A stretch of DNA of 64,000 nucleotides, taken from assembly GCF_963675165.1 (NCBI RefSeq), contig NC_087378.1, positions 6,861,073 through 6,925,072 of the forward strand, in the 5' to 3' direction. The notes beneath the pieces were generated by a model that saw only the letters and a program-made list of their open reading frames with translations, was not told the origin of the DNA and did no database searches. The DNA is from Halichondria panicea (Eukaryota; Porifera; Demospongiae; Suberitida; Halichondriidae). Shown one piece after another: positions 11,701-22,200 of this stretch. Each line of letters starts with the position of its first letter. Position 1 is the first letter of the stretch. A program made the position numbers and the translations under genes.

Positions 11701-12729
11701 CGTGGCTGATTCGATAGAGTGTGTTGGATGGGAACAGATTGAGCAGCTAGCTGGCTGAGCGACGGTGAGTTACTTTGTCGTCCATCTTGAACCAGGTCCC
11801 TCAAAGAAGTGGTAGTTAGTGATTTTCCTACAGTATTAACACCTAAAGGACCCCCTACTGTGACCACCCCATGATGCATAGAAGCTAGGGTACTTAAACT
11901 AGGTCCACTCTTAATAGTACTCTCTGCACAAGGGACAACACAATCTTACCTTACCAGGAGAACGCATTGGATGAAGGGTGCCGGTGAAGAAAACAGTGTA
12001 TGTGGGATAGAAGGGAGAACACAGGTGGAAGGTGGAGGATAAGGGTGAAGTCATGTGGAGAGAAAGATGAATAACTATCTGTTTAGCATTGTACTGCAAG
12101 ACTACCTACCTTCAGCGGTGATCCTAATTGGGACTTGCCCCCTGGCCATGGGTGGGAATCCAGGCGGTGGGCCTGCAGAAAAAAGAAAAACACATACATC
12201 AGCAATCGTGGTGGTGAAATCGTGGTGGTGATAAATCTCCACAAAACATGTGCAAAAAAGCAAGTTGCCGTACCAACAACATCCAGCCTGGGTGTAGCAG
12301 TACTGCTGGTGGTGGCCAGGGGGCTACTCAGTGTAGTAGTGGGTGGGGCCTCAGGGTCTGCCCTCCTGTCCAAGAATGTCTTTAAGGAGGGAATTTCCCT
12401 CGAGTTCCTCTGGTAGATAAACTCGGCTGAAGGAGACAATCACAATAGTATTAACCTCCGTAGCCTACACAATAACCTTTAAACATATAACTAACCTGCA
12501 GTACTTGGTGAGACTGCTACCTCTTCTTCTAGTGACTTCCCATACACATCATCATAGCCGTACTCTGTATTAAAGGGAATTTATCTTCTTATCTTAGAAC
12601 CACACATAATAATTATAGTCAGGAATGCATTCTAATGAATAGGTGAACCTCCTCTGATTCTCGGAAGCTGTCTCATGAACAGTTACCTTCACTGTAGTCC
12701 AGATTTCGAAAGTTCCTGTGTCTTGCCAT
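5742..12729 (-). CDS. HBS1L: HBS1-like translational GTPase (ribosome rescue)
   Basis: The ATG at 12729 gives [14 protein letters not shown], the family N-terminus, and later exons give [14 protein letters not shown] and the AEFIYQR helix. Downstream exons read as an EF-Tu-class GTPase: the P-loop GHVDAGKST (about 9370-9455), [30 protein letters not shown] (about 9080-9280), NKMD (about 8795-8936), then two beta-barrel domains that end in [12 protein letters not shown] in the last exon (stop at 5742-5744). HBS1 works in the cytoplasm with Pelota to split ribosomes stalled on broken or stopless mRNA. The GTPase form has roughly sixteen coding exons; phases agree where I checked. An alternative terminal exon at 10944-11923 produces a SKI7-like form. 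The gene is divergent from Argonaute. Confidence 0.92.
8105..8590. repeat. 54-bp minisatellite, nine copies, in an HBS1L intron
   Basis: Nine head-to-tail copies of a 54-bp unit (starting CATGTACATAGCCAGCACCA) fill an intron between two GTPase-domain exons. Because 54 is a multiple of three and the unit lacks stops in several frames, long repetitive open frames appear on both strands. They are artefacts of the repeat and not genes. Confidence 0.95.
9478..9682. mobile_element. Decayed MITE in an HBS1L intron
   Basis: The element is an imperfect foldback: ATATTTCGAGGGTATAAA on the left pairs with the complement of TTTATACCCTCAAAATAT on the right. The right end also carries CCGCTATACGGTA, the same terminus as the elements at 22144-22381 and 49059-49267, while the left outer terminus is missing. 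It looks like a degraded member of that TA-flanked family. Confidence 0.6.
10944..11923 (-). CDS. HBS1L: SKI7-like alternative terminal exon of HBS1L
   Basis: A 980-bp exon follows a TGTGCAG acceptor at 11923 and ends in its own TGA (10944-10946). The preceding HBS1L exon ends in phase 1 and can join in frame either to this exon or to the next GTPase-form exon at about 10680-10792. The exon holds about ten short SLSxL-type motifs ([33 protein letters not shown]) and ends with [20 protein letters not shown], which resembles the conserved exosome-binding tail I recall for SKI7-type proteins. In vertebrates a short HBS1L splice form does the job of yeast Ski7, linking the Ski complex to the cytoplasmic exosome. 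The same role is inferred here, with no GTPase domain in this form. Confidence 0.8.
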
Positions 12730-13032
12730 GTTGCCATGTGTTTGGTGTGAGCACGTACCTCTGGGTGAGCATCAGGGCCAAGGGAAAAGGTCGTCGGAAG
12801 AAGCTGCTAGTGAAAAAGGGGAAAGGTCGTCTATAAGGAAACGATTTTTCGATTATAAGGGAATTTCCAGATTTAGGGCCTTATTAGCAAATTATGACAT
12901 CATCGACCACAGTCTCGATTGGGCTACAAGGGGATTTTCCCAAGTAGATCTAGAAGCCTTTACAGATCAACATCAAAGCAAAACCATAGATACTATAAAT
13001 TATCTATGTCAAAACATTCTGTTTGGTAGAAA
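12730..13032. promoter_or_regulatory. Divergent promoter shared by HBS1L and Argonaute
   Basis: The start codons of HBS1L (-) and Argonaute (+) are 303 bp apart, so this segment must hold both 5' UTRs and probably both core promoters. A GGGAAA(A)GGTCGTC string occurs twice (around 12780 and 12820) and could be a shared regulatory motif. No TATA box is obvious. An open frame of about 100 codons runs through the segment on the plus strand, but it resembles nothing I know. Confidence 0.55.
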
Positions 13033-16000
13033 ATGAGTTCTAAAGCTGGAGTACCGCCGAAGGGGAGAGGAAGAGGCCGTGGGAGAGGTCGTGGGAGAGG
13101 CCAAGGACAGCACAGTATCAGACCTGGAACAGAGGTAATGTAGATAGCTAGTGTAGTAATTACTGTTTACTAAATCATGTCTATGTTTTTCTTGCAGTCT
13201 TCTTCTACCAAGTCGCAATCACCCTCTCAGAGACCAGGATCACATCAACAACAGCCGTCACTGTCTAACACTGCTCCTGTACAGAGACAAACACCTACTA
13301 CAGTCCCCCCCAGCCAACTAGGACCCCCTGTGACCATACCTCCTAAGCAGCAACCCGTACCCCCCACCACTGTTCCCCCACAGAACCAAAAAACACAGGC
13401 AAAGTCCACCCTACCTCGTACTGGTCCACAGCAAGAACGGCCATCTCTTGCTACTCCACAAACACCACCAAACTTAGTATCCACGTCAACTCACCCGGAA
13501 GCTACCTCTATGCTTAAATGCACAGCCGCTCCCACTAAGACCACTCAAAGAAGTCCTCAGACTGGTGCAAGCTCCTCATTTCCCGCTGCCTCAACAGGAT
13601 TACCGCCATCGCAAGGACCAAACAACCATGGCAAGAAACAACCACCGGATCGACCCGAGTTTGGAAAGAAGGGAAGACAAATTATGGTCAGAGCAAATTT
13701 TTTTCCTGTTCAACTCCCTCGTCATCTCACGATTCATCAGTACGATGTGTCCATTGCTCCACCATCAAAGTACCCTAAATGGATGTGCAGAAAGATTTTC
13801 GAGTCTATGAAAGCACAGTATTCAGAGTCCGTATTTCAAGGCCAGAAATGTGCATTTGATGGAAACAAGAACATCTATTGCCACAAGATTCTAACATCAG
13901 TTGGCGACAAGAAATTACAATTACAAGTTGAATTATATATCGAGGGAGATTCTAACCCGAGAACATTCAGCGTCACTTTGCAGAAGGTCAACAGTATGCA
14001 CATCGATACGGGACGAATTGAGAGTATTTTGAGAGACGCTACTGAGCAAATGCCACTCATTCAAGCCCTTGATATCATCATGAGGCATCTACCGTCATTG
14101 AAAATGGAGCCAATTGGTCGCTCGTTTTTCTCCCAACCAGCCCACCCCTACAATCTCGGTCAAGGTGTGGAAGTATGGCCAGGCTACTATCAGAGCCTGA
14201 GGCCAACTATGGGATGGAAGTTCAAGCTCAACCTTGACACATCCTCTACGGCTTTCTACACTGAGCAATCTGTTGTCGACTTCATGTGCACACTGCTAAG
14301 AGTAGGGAGAGATGCCACACGAGACCTGACTGAAGAGGACAAGCAGAAGTTTACGATAAGAGAGCTGACAGACAGTGACCGCAAACGATTAGACAGAGAT
14401 ATCAAGGGGCTAAAAATCGAAGTCACTCATTTGCCATACCCTCGCAAGTACAAGGTACTGAGTGTGACTCGCAGCTCGGCAGAGAATCAAACCTTTCCTC
14501 TGGACAATGGAACGACGAGCACTGTAGCCAAATATTTCCGAGAACATAAGAGCATAATTCTCAAGTATCCACACTTACCTTGTCTTCATGTTGGTCAGAA
14601 GAGTAGAAACGTCTACATTCCTCTTGAACTTTGTAAACTTGTCGGAGGTCAACGTTGTACGAGGAAGATGAACGAAATACAGACAGCCAATATGATTAAA
14701 GCAGTCACCAAACCAGCTGATGTCCGAGAACGAGAAATCAATGAGAAATTTCGAGACTCTGGTATCGCTAAAGACCCAATACTCAAAGATTTTGGAATCA
14801 CAGTTAGCGATCGTATGGTGACAATACCAGCCCGAGTGCTTGATTCACCCTCTCTCAAGTACAACGGTAAACAGACGGTCAAGCCACCCGGTGACAAAGG
14901 AGCTTGGGAAATGAGAGGTGAAAAATTCTATCAAGGTGCCACTGTGAATGGATACGCTGTTTTGGTCTTGTCCAAATTCGTCAAGGATTTTGAAGTCGAC
15001 AAGTTCACTAGTATGCTCGAAAAAGCAGGCAGAGAGAGAGGAATGACTTTCAATGGAAGAAAAATAGTAAAATTCCACAATCCATTTGGACGAGGGGCTG
15101 CTTCTATCGAAACCATTTTTACTGAACTTAAAACTCAAGTCAACCTCATCGTTGCTATCATTGACAAGGGAGGCACTTTGTACAGCGAGGTGAAACTTAT
15201 TGGTGATACTACAGAGGCTGGAGTTGCTACTCAGTGTGTGCTGTCAAACACAGTGCAAAGAAAATGTAACCCAGCCACCTTAGGAAACATCTGCCTCAAA
15301 ATCAACCCAAAACTTGGAGGAGTCAACAACATCATTGATCCTTTCTCAAGGCCACCCATTTTTCGAACTGATCGTGTGATTGTGTTTGGAGCAGATGTCA
15401 CTCATCCCAAAGCCGGAGATACCACCACCCCATCTATTGCTGCTGTGGTAGCAAGTATGGACCTCACTGCTAGCAAATTCAAGGGAAAACACCATGTTCA
15501 AAAACATAGACAGGAAATTATTGCTGAGCTGAAAAAAATGACAAAAGAACTTTTGATTGATTTTTATCGAGCAAATGGAAAAATCAAACCTTCTTGTATC
15601 ATCTTCTATCGTGATGGAGTCAGTGAAGGCCAGTTCGATCAAGTCCGTATCAATGAGATTGCAGCCATACAGCAAGCATGCACAGAACTGGGAAGTGGCT
15701 ACGAGCCTAAAATCACCTTCATTGTGTGTCAGAAACGGCATCACACTCGACTCTTCCCAGTAGACCGCAAAGATGCTGGGAAAGGCAATAACGTCCCTCC
15801 TGGTACGATTGTCGAGAAAGAAATCACCCACTCCAACGAGTTCGATTTCTACCTCTGTTCCCATGCCGCCATCCAAGGCACCAGCCGTCCATGCCATTAT
15901 CACGTACTGTGGGACGATAACAACTTTACTTCTGACGATCTTCAGATCCTCTCCTACCAACTATGCCACACTTTCTGGCGCTGCAACAGGAGTGTTTCCT

Positions 16001-16182
16001 ATCCAGCCCCGGCTTATTACGCCCATCGTGCAGCTGCTCATGCTCGAGTGTTGTATCAAGCCAACGAGGACAGGTGGTCGAGTGACGGAGGCAGTATGGC
16101 CAGTGGGAGCGTTGATATGGATACCATGGATAAAGATATTACTATCCACATCGACAGAAGTGGGGACATGTACTTTATGTAA
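13033..16182 (+). CDS. AGO: Argonaute, AGO clade, catalytic slicer type
   Basis: Two exons (13033-13134 and 13198-16182) encode about 1028 residues. The N-terminus is PPKGRGRGRGRGRGRG, an RG-repeat tract that could be arginine-methylated and bound by Tudor proteins, followed by about 150 residues of Pro/Gln/Ser/Thr-rich linker. Conserved N, PAZ (around 388-500), MID and PIWI domains follow. The PIWI catalytic tetrad is complete: FGADVTHP (D, near 766), HRQEII (E, near 806), FYRDGVSEGQF (D, near 839) and YYAHRAAAH (H, near 975). This predicts small-RNA-guided mRNA cleavage in the cytoplasm. MID/PIWI motifs such as CHYHVLWDDN and YPAPAYYAHRA place it with AGO proteins and not PIWI. Apart from one early intron the coding region is uninterrupted, unlike most neighbours. 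Confidence 0.95.
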
Positions 16183-16446
16183 GGACACTGTGTAACTGTA
16201 GGTATGTTAGTGTAATTGTGCTCATCACTATTGTTTCATTTATCTTTCATTCAACGTGTGTGATGCTCATTGAAACTGAAGGCAAATTGTAGTGTAATTG
16301 TTTCATCAGGTGTCACATTCTTGTTTAAATATGTCATTACTTTTATTTCACAAAAAGTATGCAGCTTTGTTGATAAAAAATGTATTGAGTGAACGTGCAT
16401 GAAGGAAACGAAGGAAGGGATGGGAATTAACCCTAATAACAGTTTG

Positions 16447-19006
16447 TCATGCATGACATTCTTCTTGGTTACTTTGTATTGGGAGGTCATATGCATCTGG
16501 CAGTTCTGCAGAGTATAAAGGAAGAGAGTTAAATTGTACGTTGAGTGAGCATTGGCTGCATGCACAGCTATTTATAAAACAATAACAAAGCTTCAGAGCA
16601 ACGTGCACATGCATGTATAAATGTGTACGATTGCAGTATACCTGACTGGACTTCTGTCAGACCTCCTATGTCTGAATCAGGGGGGACATGTACAGTCGGG
16701 AAGGTTTTGTAGGTACTTCTCAAAGCAGGCCTACCACCTAAGGGGAGAAAAATGTATTGTATATGCAAGTGGAAGCTTCGATCCTTACTTGATGTGACAG
16801 TGATGGGACTGATTGCTTTACCCTCTTCTGCTCGTGCGCATAAATTGGTGATACAAATATTTACAGCCAGAGTAAAATATACTCACCTTTAAATAGTAAC
16901 TTTTCTCTCTCAGCTTCTCTTCTCTGTCTTTGTAGCCTCTTCCGAGACGGTTCATTCCGCCGTGCTCGATATTTGTAGCCCAGTACAACAATAATTATGA
17001 CGAGTAGTGCAACAATCAGTAACACCACTCCACCAGATATGTAAATATCCAGACTAAGCAGATTGGGTGGTTGTTGATTCACTACTCTGATGTGAACTGT
17101 TGTGTACGGCTCATTGAGATCATTGGGATCAGAGAAACAGAATATTTTACCACTGTCATTAAAGGAAACTGTCGTATTTTCTCGACTCTGAATTGAGAGG
17201 TTGACAATACTGGGGCATCTTTCCCATGATGCGCTCACATAGAAGTGGTCATTGTTGGTAAATTGAGCGTAACAGATTTCATTGCACATAGCGCAGTTAG
17301 AATAATTCCCAGCAATAACTTCTTTAAAGGTGGTGTTCGGGTTGTTTGTGAAGCACAGATTCTGTTTAGGACGAGTATCATATCCAAATCCAGTTCGACA
17401 GGCTCTGGTAAGTCCCTCTGGTACTGTTTCACCAACCGTTATGTTGAAATACACATCATTATTGGTTAGATCTTTTGGAAATTTAGCGCCTGAAATAACA
17501 AAACGATAAGTCAGCACTATATAATATTAGTTGCTTGCTTGGACTCACAGTTTTGAGTGAGGTTGGTGAGACTACTGTTGCTTCCAAATGCATTGCTGAC
17601 CTCAGCTCTGTATGTGCCATCCAATGACTGCTTCGCTCTAGGAAAGAGCGTGATTGTCGATTTCTGTATGAAGAGACAATTAACTCATTATCAAGCGAGA
17701 TATAATTAGACTCTATTGGATTCATTACTTACGGTTGATGTAGTGTGGATTCCAATACAATGATGATGCATTGTTTCATTATTAGTGCTCGGACAATTCA
17801 GAACGGCTTTATTCACAAACCAACGCACAGTTACTGGTCCAACACTTTTGTAAGTCACTGTTAGATTGACTATTTGGTCAACGTACAAAATGGGGGAAGT
17901 TTCACATCTGTTTCGCAAACATGGTGGAGAGCAGATGTTAGGAATGTTAGGGTAGTTTAAGATATCCGTTAGTTGTGGGGGAGCTATATAATAGTGAAAG
18001 GAAAAAAAAAACATCAATCAGATCATCTAGTTAGCACATAGAATTTTCCCCAATTGATATTGTTTAGGTGAAGTTGTAAATATTATGCTTTTAGAAAGTG
18101 AGAACACTGTAAACTGCTCAGAGGGATTTGCCTAACAAACCAAAAGATTACCACCAAAAGATTAACACAAAGATAAAACCAGAACCAGTCATAAATAACT
18201 AAATTCATGCTTTTAGAAAGTGAGATCACTGCTAACTGCTCACAAGGGATTTGTCTAACGAACCAAAGATTATCACAAAGATGACGTCACGAATCAGAAC
18301 CAAAAGTTCTCATTTTAAGGCCTCACTTTATGCCTGCCATGACATCCAAGAAACCTATTAATTATCTCTAATTATATACGGATTCTCTTGAGTACAACCA
18401 TGGATGCATACACCTGCTGGGCACATAGCAAATGCAAAGCAACTGCATATTATAAATACCAGAAGCAACTAATGGCAAGCAACTCTCTGAAGGGCCACGT
18501 CACTACACTAAATTCACATCGAATTTATGCGTTGCCATCACAGAGTAACAGCTGACCTAGAATGGTGACGTTCACTTTCTTAGTAACAGTTTCAGATTCG
18601 ATGCAGTAATAATATCCACTGTCATCGTTTGAGAGCCGTCCCTGATAACCTTGCACACTGCAATAGCGATTTGCACTACTAGGGCAAATGCTGACATTGT
18701 GGTTGCGTAGTGTGTGATTCCATTTCACTACTTGTTTGATCACTCCTGGACAGTACAGTACCAACATGGAGGAGTTGTAGGGCACCTCACAAATCTCATC
18801 AGTGATAGCTGGAGAGAAAATAAAGAATTGATGGTCCCACTACCAAAATAGCTAGCTAGCTCTAGATGTAGTATTACTAATAACAGGAGTGCTCATGCTA
18901 ATAACTTACAGCAGTTGAAAGCAGTACCCAGATCATTGCTGGCTAGTGCTGGTGATACAGCGAGGGCGATGCAGGTAATAATCAGTAGCTGGAGCTTGTT
19001 CTCCAT
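16447..19006 (-). CDS. Immunoglobulin-like type I membrane receptor
   Basis: The ATG at 19006 gives a signal peptide (LQLLIITCIALAVSPALA). The next exon (about 18550-18810) encodes a V-type Ig-like domain with LYCPGV, KWNHTL and the hallmark DDSGYYYC. Further exons (about 17706-17985, 17546-17660) add Ig-like segments such as DGTYRAEVSNAFGS. A cysteine-rich membrane-proximal region follows (about 16890-17490), then a membrane segment (GGVVLLIVALLVIIIVVLGY) and a basic stop-transfer stretch (RRNEPSRKRLQRQRR). Small tail exons end in SELPDAYDLP and a stop at 16447-16449, with a possible tyrosine docking site. It has many N-glycosylation sites. A cell-surface recognition or adhesion role is inferred; I cannot assign a named family. 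It is divergent from MCPH1. Confidence 0.7.
18085..18302. repeat. Imperfect direct duplication of about 100 bp in an intron
   Basis: The segment from 18085 (GCTTTTAGAAAGTGAGAACA) recurs from 18208 (GCTTTTAGAAAGTGAGATCA). Both copies continue through a GGGATTTG and AACCAAA stretch and an ACAAAGAT block. It lies in the intron after the first Ig-domain exon and has no coding potential. Confidence 0.8.
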
Positions 19007-19226
19007 ATCGCAAATGGACTGATCGGCCAAGGAACAAAAGCAAGAAAGCAGACTGTCTAGTATCTAACTTTTATATCAGCACTATAATGATATTCATAGA
19101 TTGTAAAAGATAATTTACTTGGGGAAATCCCTCGGATTCCACATATTACCTCATTGTTCCAGTTGGCGGCCAAGTTTGAGTCAAGATCTAGCAAGCCTCC
19201 TAGCTAGCTAGCTAGCTAATGTAGCC
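19007..19226. promoter_or_regulatory. Divergent promoter between the Ig receptor and MCPH1
   Basis: Only 220 bp separate the two start codons, so both promoters must lie here. The MCPH1-proximal end holds a GCTA microsatellite (TAGCTAGCTAGCTAGCTA near 19201-19218). A TATATAAAAG-like stretch is not present in the spacer itself, although TTTATATC near 19069 may serve the receptor. Confidence 0.4.
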
Positions 19227-22200
19227 ATGGACCAAGATATGCAAGACGAGACTCCTTTGCTAATTCGACACCCTCTCCAACATAACCAGAAAGCTGTGAC
19301 TCCAATTGTCCTAGTAAACAGTCCAGGTACAACTTTAATACTTCTATGCTCTATCCAATGAGAGAGCAGTGATCTATATAAAAGTATATGCACCCTCCCA
19401 GAGGCTGATGCTCGTAGCGATGGTAGCGACTCTGACACTGACCTGGAGGTGATGAGTGTGGGCTCCGTTGCCGAGGGCGAGGCTGTGGGGGGTGTAGACG
19501 ATGATGACAACACCCCAGACACCCAGCAGGTTGATCCAAGACCTCTCGCAGGTACGTGTATTTTAATATGAGCGTATTGTTGGAGTCGTGTACATATAGT
19601 TTTAATACAATCCCTACCCCCAGCCCCCATAGACCTAATAATATAGTACGTCTCTGCTTTAATGCTAGATCTAGTCGTTCATTAGCTCTGTGAGTTTTGC
19701 TACTACAGTTTGATTTTGATTGTCATTCCCAAGTGGTGAAACTGATTGCTGCTTTACTGCTAGTCTGGTTGCACAGGTCTGATAGTGTTTGTTGAGGTGA
19801 GGTCTGGTACTGACAGCTGTGAGAACAGACAGGCGGCCATTGCCCATCAACTTGAGCTACTGGGTGCCACTGTGACTCAGAGAATCACCAGGGATGTCAC
19901 CCATATGGTGTGTACACATGTAGCACATTTATACGGTTGATTAACACACACCTAATGAGGCAGCATAGCATGCACAGTACATGTAGCATGCACAGTACAT
20001 GTACATTGTGAGATGGGAAGCTTGATCTGAAACACAACATGTTGGGCGTGAAAACTCTTCTGCCAGCTCCTTAGGACTTTCAGCGTGTCATAAATTATAC
20101 GGTTTTTTTTCGGGCATTCAGTGTTATCGTTACAGTTGTTGTGTGTTAATCATAATGTGCTCCTTCCCCAGGTCTTCAAGGATGGCAAACAGAGCACTAA
20201 AGAAAAGGCGGAGAAGAAAGGCATTTACCTCGTCTCGCCTCTCTGGCTTGATGCGTGAGTCATCTGTGAGACACGTGCAATAGAGCTACAGATGCATGAT
20301 TTATGCAGTCCCTCCAAACTGAAGGGTTTTGAATAATTCCACTCCACCCCCCCACAGGTGCAAGCGGGCTAATGATCGAGTGTCTGAAGCCAAGTACCCT
20401 GTGTTGTGCAAGGACGGCAGTGACTCACCCATGGTACTGGGCAGGATCAAGAGGATGAAGTCCATGCAACCTAAACCACTCGTGGAGGAAATTACTAGGT
20501 CCCTCGGTAAGCTCGCAGTTATAAAGGTTCTGTTCTGAGTCCAATGTAGGCCATCAGTAGATTATGATGCTAAAGCTATGTAATTAGATCTGTAGGCCAT
20601 CTTACATCAATGAATAGCTCCTACAGTATGAATTGTACAACTAATAGACTATTTTCCCAGCCTTAATTGTGTTTTACAAGTAGCAGCGCAGATCCTTCTT
20701 GTGATTGTGCACAATGTGTCGAAAAGTTGTTTCCCACGATCTCCAATTGTTGCCACCTCTATCTTAGTTATTGAACGCTCACGTATGAACGCAGTGTACT
20801 GTATGTGCTCACAACAAATAATGATTCCTTCCCTCTACAGAACGCTCACGAAAACGTCACAGAACCAACACACCTATTAAAGCCACCCCTGTTCACCAGA
20901 GACCAACTCAACGAAACTGTAGCACCGATGAGGACAACTATGAATTACCCGAGATAAGACTTCCCGGAACACCACTCTCAAAACTGAGAAACACGGTATC
21001 AACTCCTGAGGGATCACCAAACTTATTTGAAAAAGGGTTCACACACAAAAAAACACCAAATGCACACACTCCTGCGACTGGTACAGGATCAACAGAGGCA
21101 AATACGAAAAGTACACCATCATCTGCAAGTGGTACAGGATCAACAAAGGCAAATACGAAAAGTACACTATCATCTGCAAGTGGTACAGGATCAACAGAGG
21201 CAAATATGAAAAGTACACCTTTGACTGGTACAGGATCAACAGACACAAATACGAAAAATACATCATCATCTTCCATGGTTAAAGGGTCATCAAGAAAGAA
21301 TGTAACAACTGCTGATTGTGGCAAAGTATCATCAAAGAAGAAAACTAAGAGTGATCCTCAATCCAAGAAGCAGCACCAACCAACAGCAAAAGCCACTGAT
21401 GACCCTGCTAAGAAAACTGGAAAGAGGTCTCATCCCTCCAACAGTGAGAATGATAGCACCCCCACCAGTGAGTAGTTGCATACAGCAGCTAGGCAGTTAC
21501 ATAGGGAAGGGGGATCAGGTGGCATATACGGCACCGGATGTGGAAACGCCCTAATTTTTGTTATTTTCTCTAAGCTAACCCGAACCCCTCCCCCTTCAAA
21601 ATTACATCCGGTGCCGTATATGCCACCTGACCCGGGAAGGGAGGACAACCATGTAGCTAGTATAAATGAAGTGTAATCTAATTGACAATTTATTCTGTCG
21701 TTACAGTTGTTGCCAAGACAACAAAGGATCCCCTACAGCCTATTAAAGTCAACCAGAAGGCGAGTTCTTTAAACCTCAGTCACGTCCCAATGGAGGCTCC
21801 TTCATTCCTTCTTGTTGCTATTGCTTTTAAGCACTCATGTTAATTCACTCTCATTGTCTCCGTTATAGGCTGAAGATGAGGTTGCTCCCAAACCAAAGAA
21901 GAAGAAAGTGAGGATACAGAGAAGGTCGTTTGAGAAGCAGCTACCCACTCTTGTACTCACCAGTGTGCATACAAGGTCAGTTATCATCTGACTCTGTGTG
22001 TACATGTAGCTATACATCTTCCATATCTAGGAAGACATACTTATTTTGCCTGGGGATGTTTTCTTAATTAATGAACTCATGTAGCTTACACGTTAGGTAT
22101 TGCCTAAGCAGGGCAACCCTTGTAAAGCTTCATGATAAAGATGTACCGTATAGCGCGAAATTTTCGAGGCACTTATATTTCGTGGAATGGCCTCTAAAAA

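Noticed and set aside
11911-12099. Possible HBS1L exon reading HPMRSPG before a GTAAG donor
   Set aside because: No AG acceptor exists upstream within the pyrimidine-rich tract; direct joining of the flanking exons keeps phase, so this is intron.
12728-13036. 102-codon plus-strand frame between HBS1L and Argonaute
   Set aside because: It spans the shared promoter, starts on the complement of the HBS1L start and ends in the Argonaute start codon; the protein matches no family I know. Kept only as promoter sequence.
15346-15960. 204-codon minus-strand frame
   Set aside because: It is antisense to the Argonaute PIWI domain, a shadow of the real frame.
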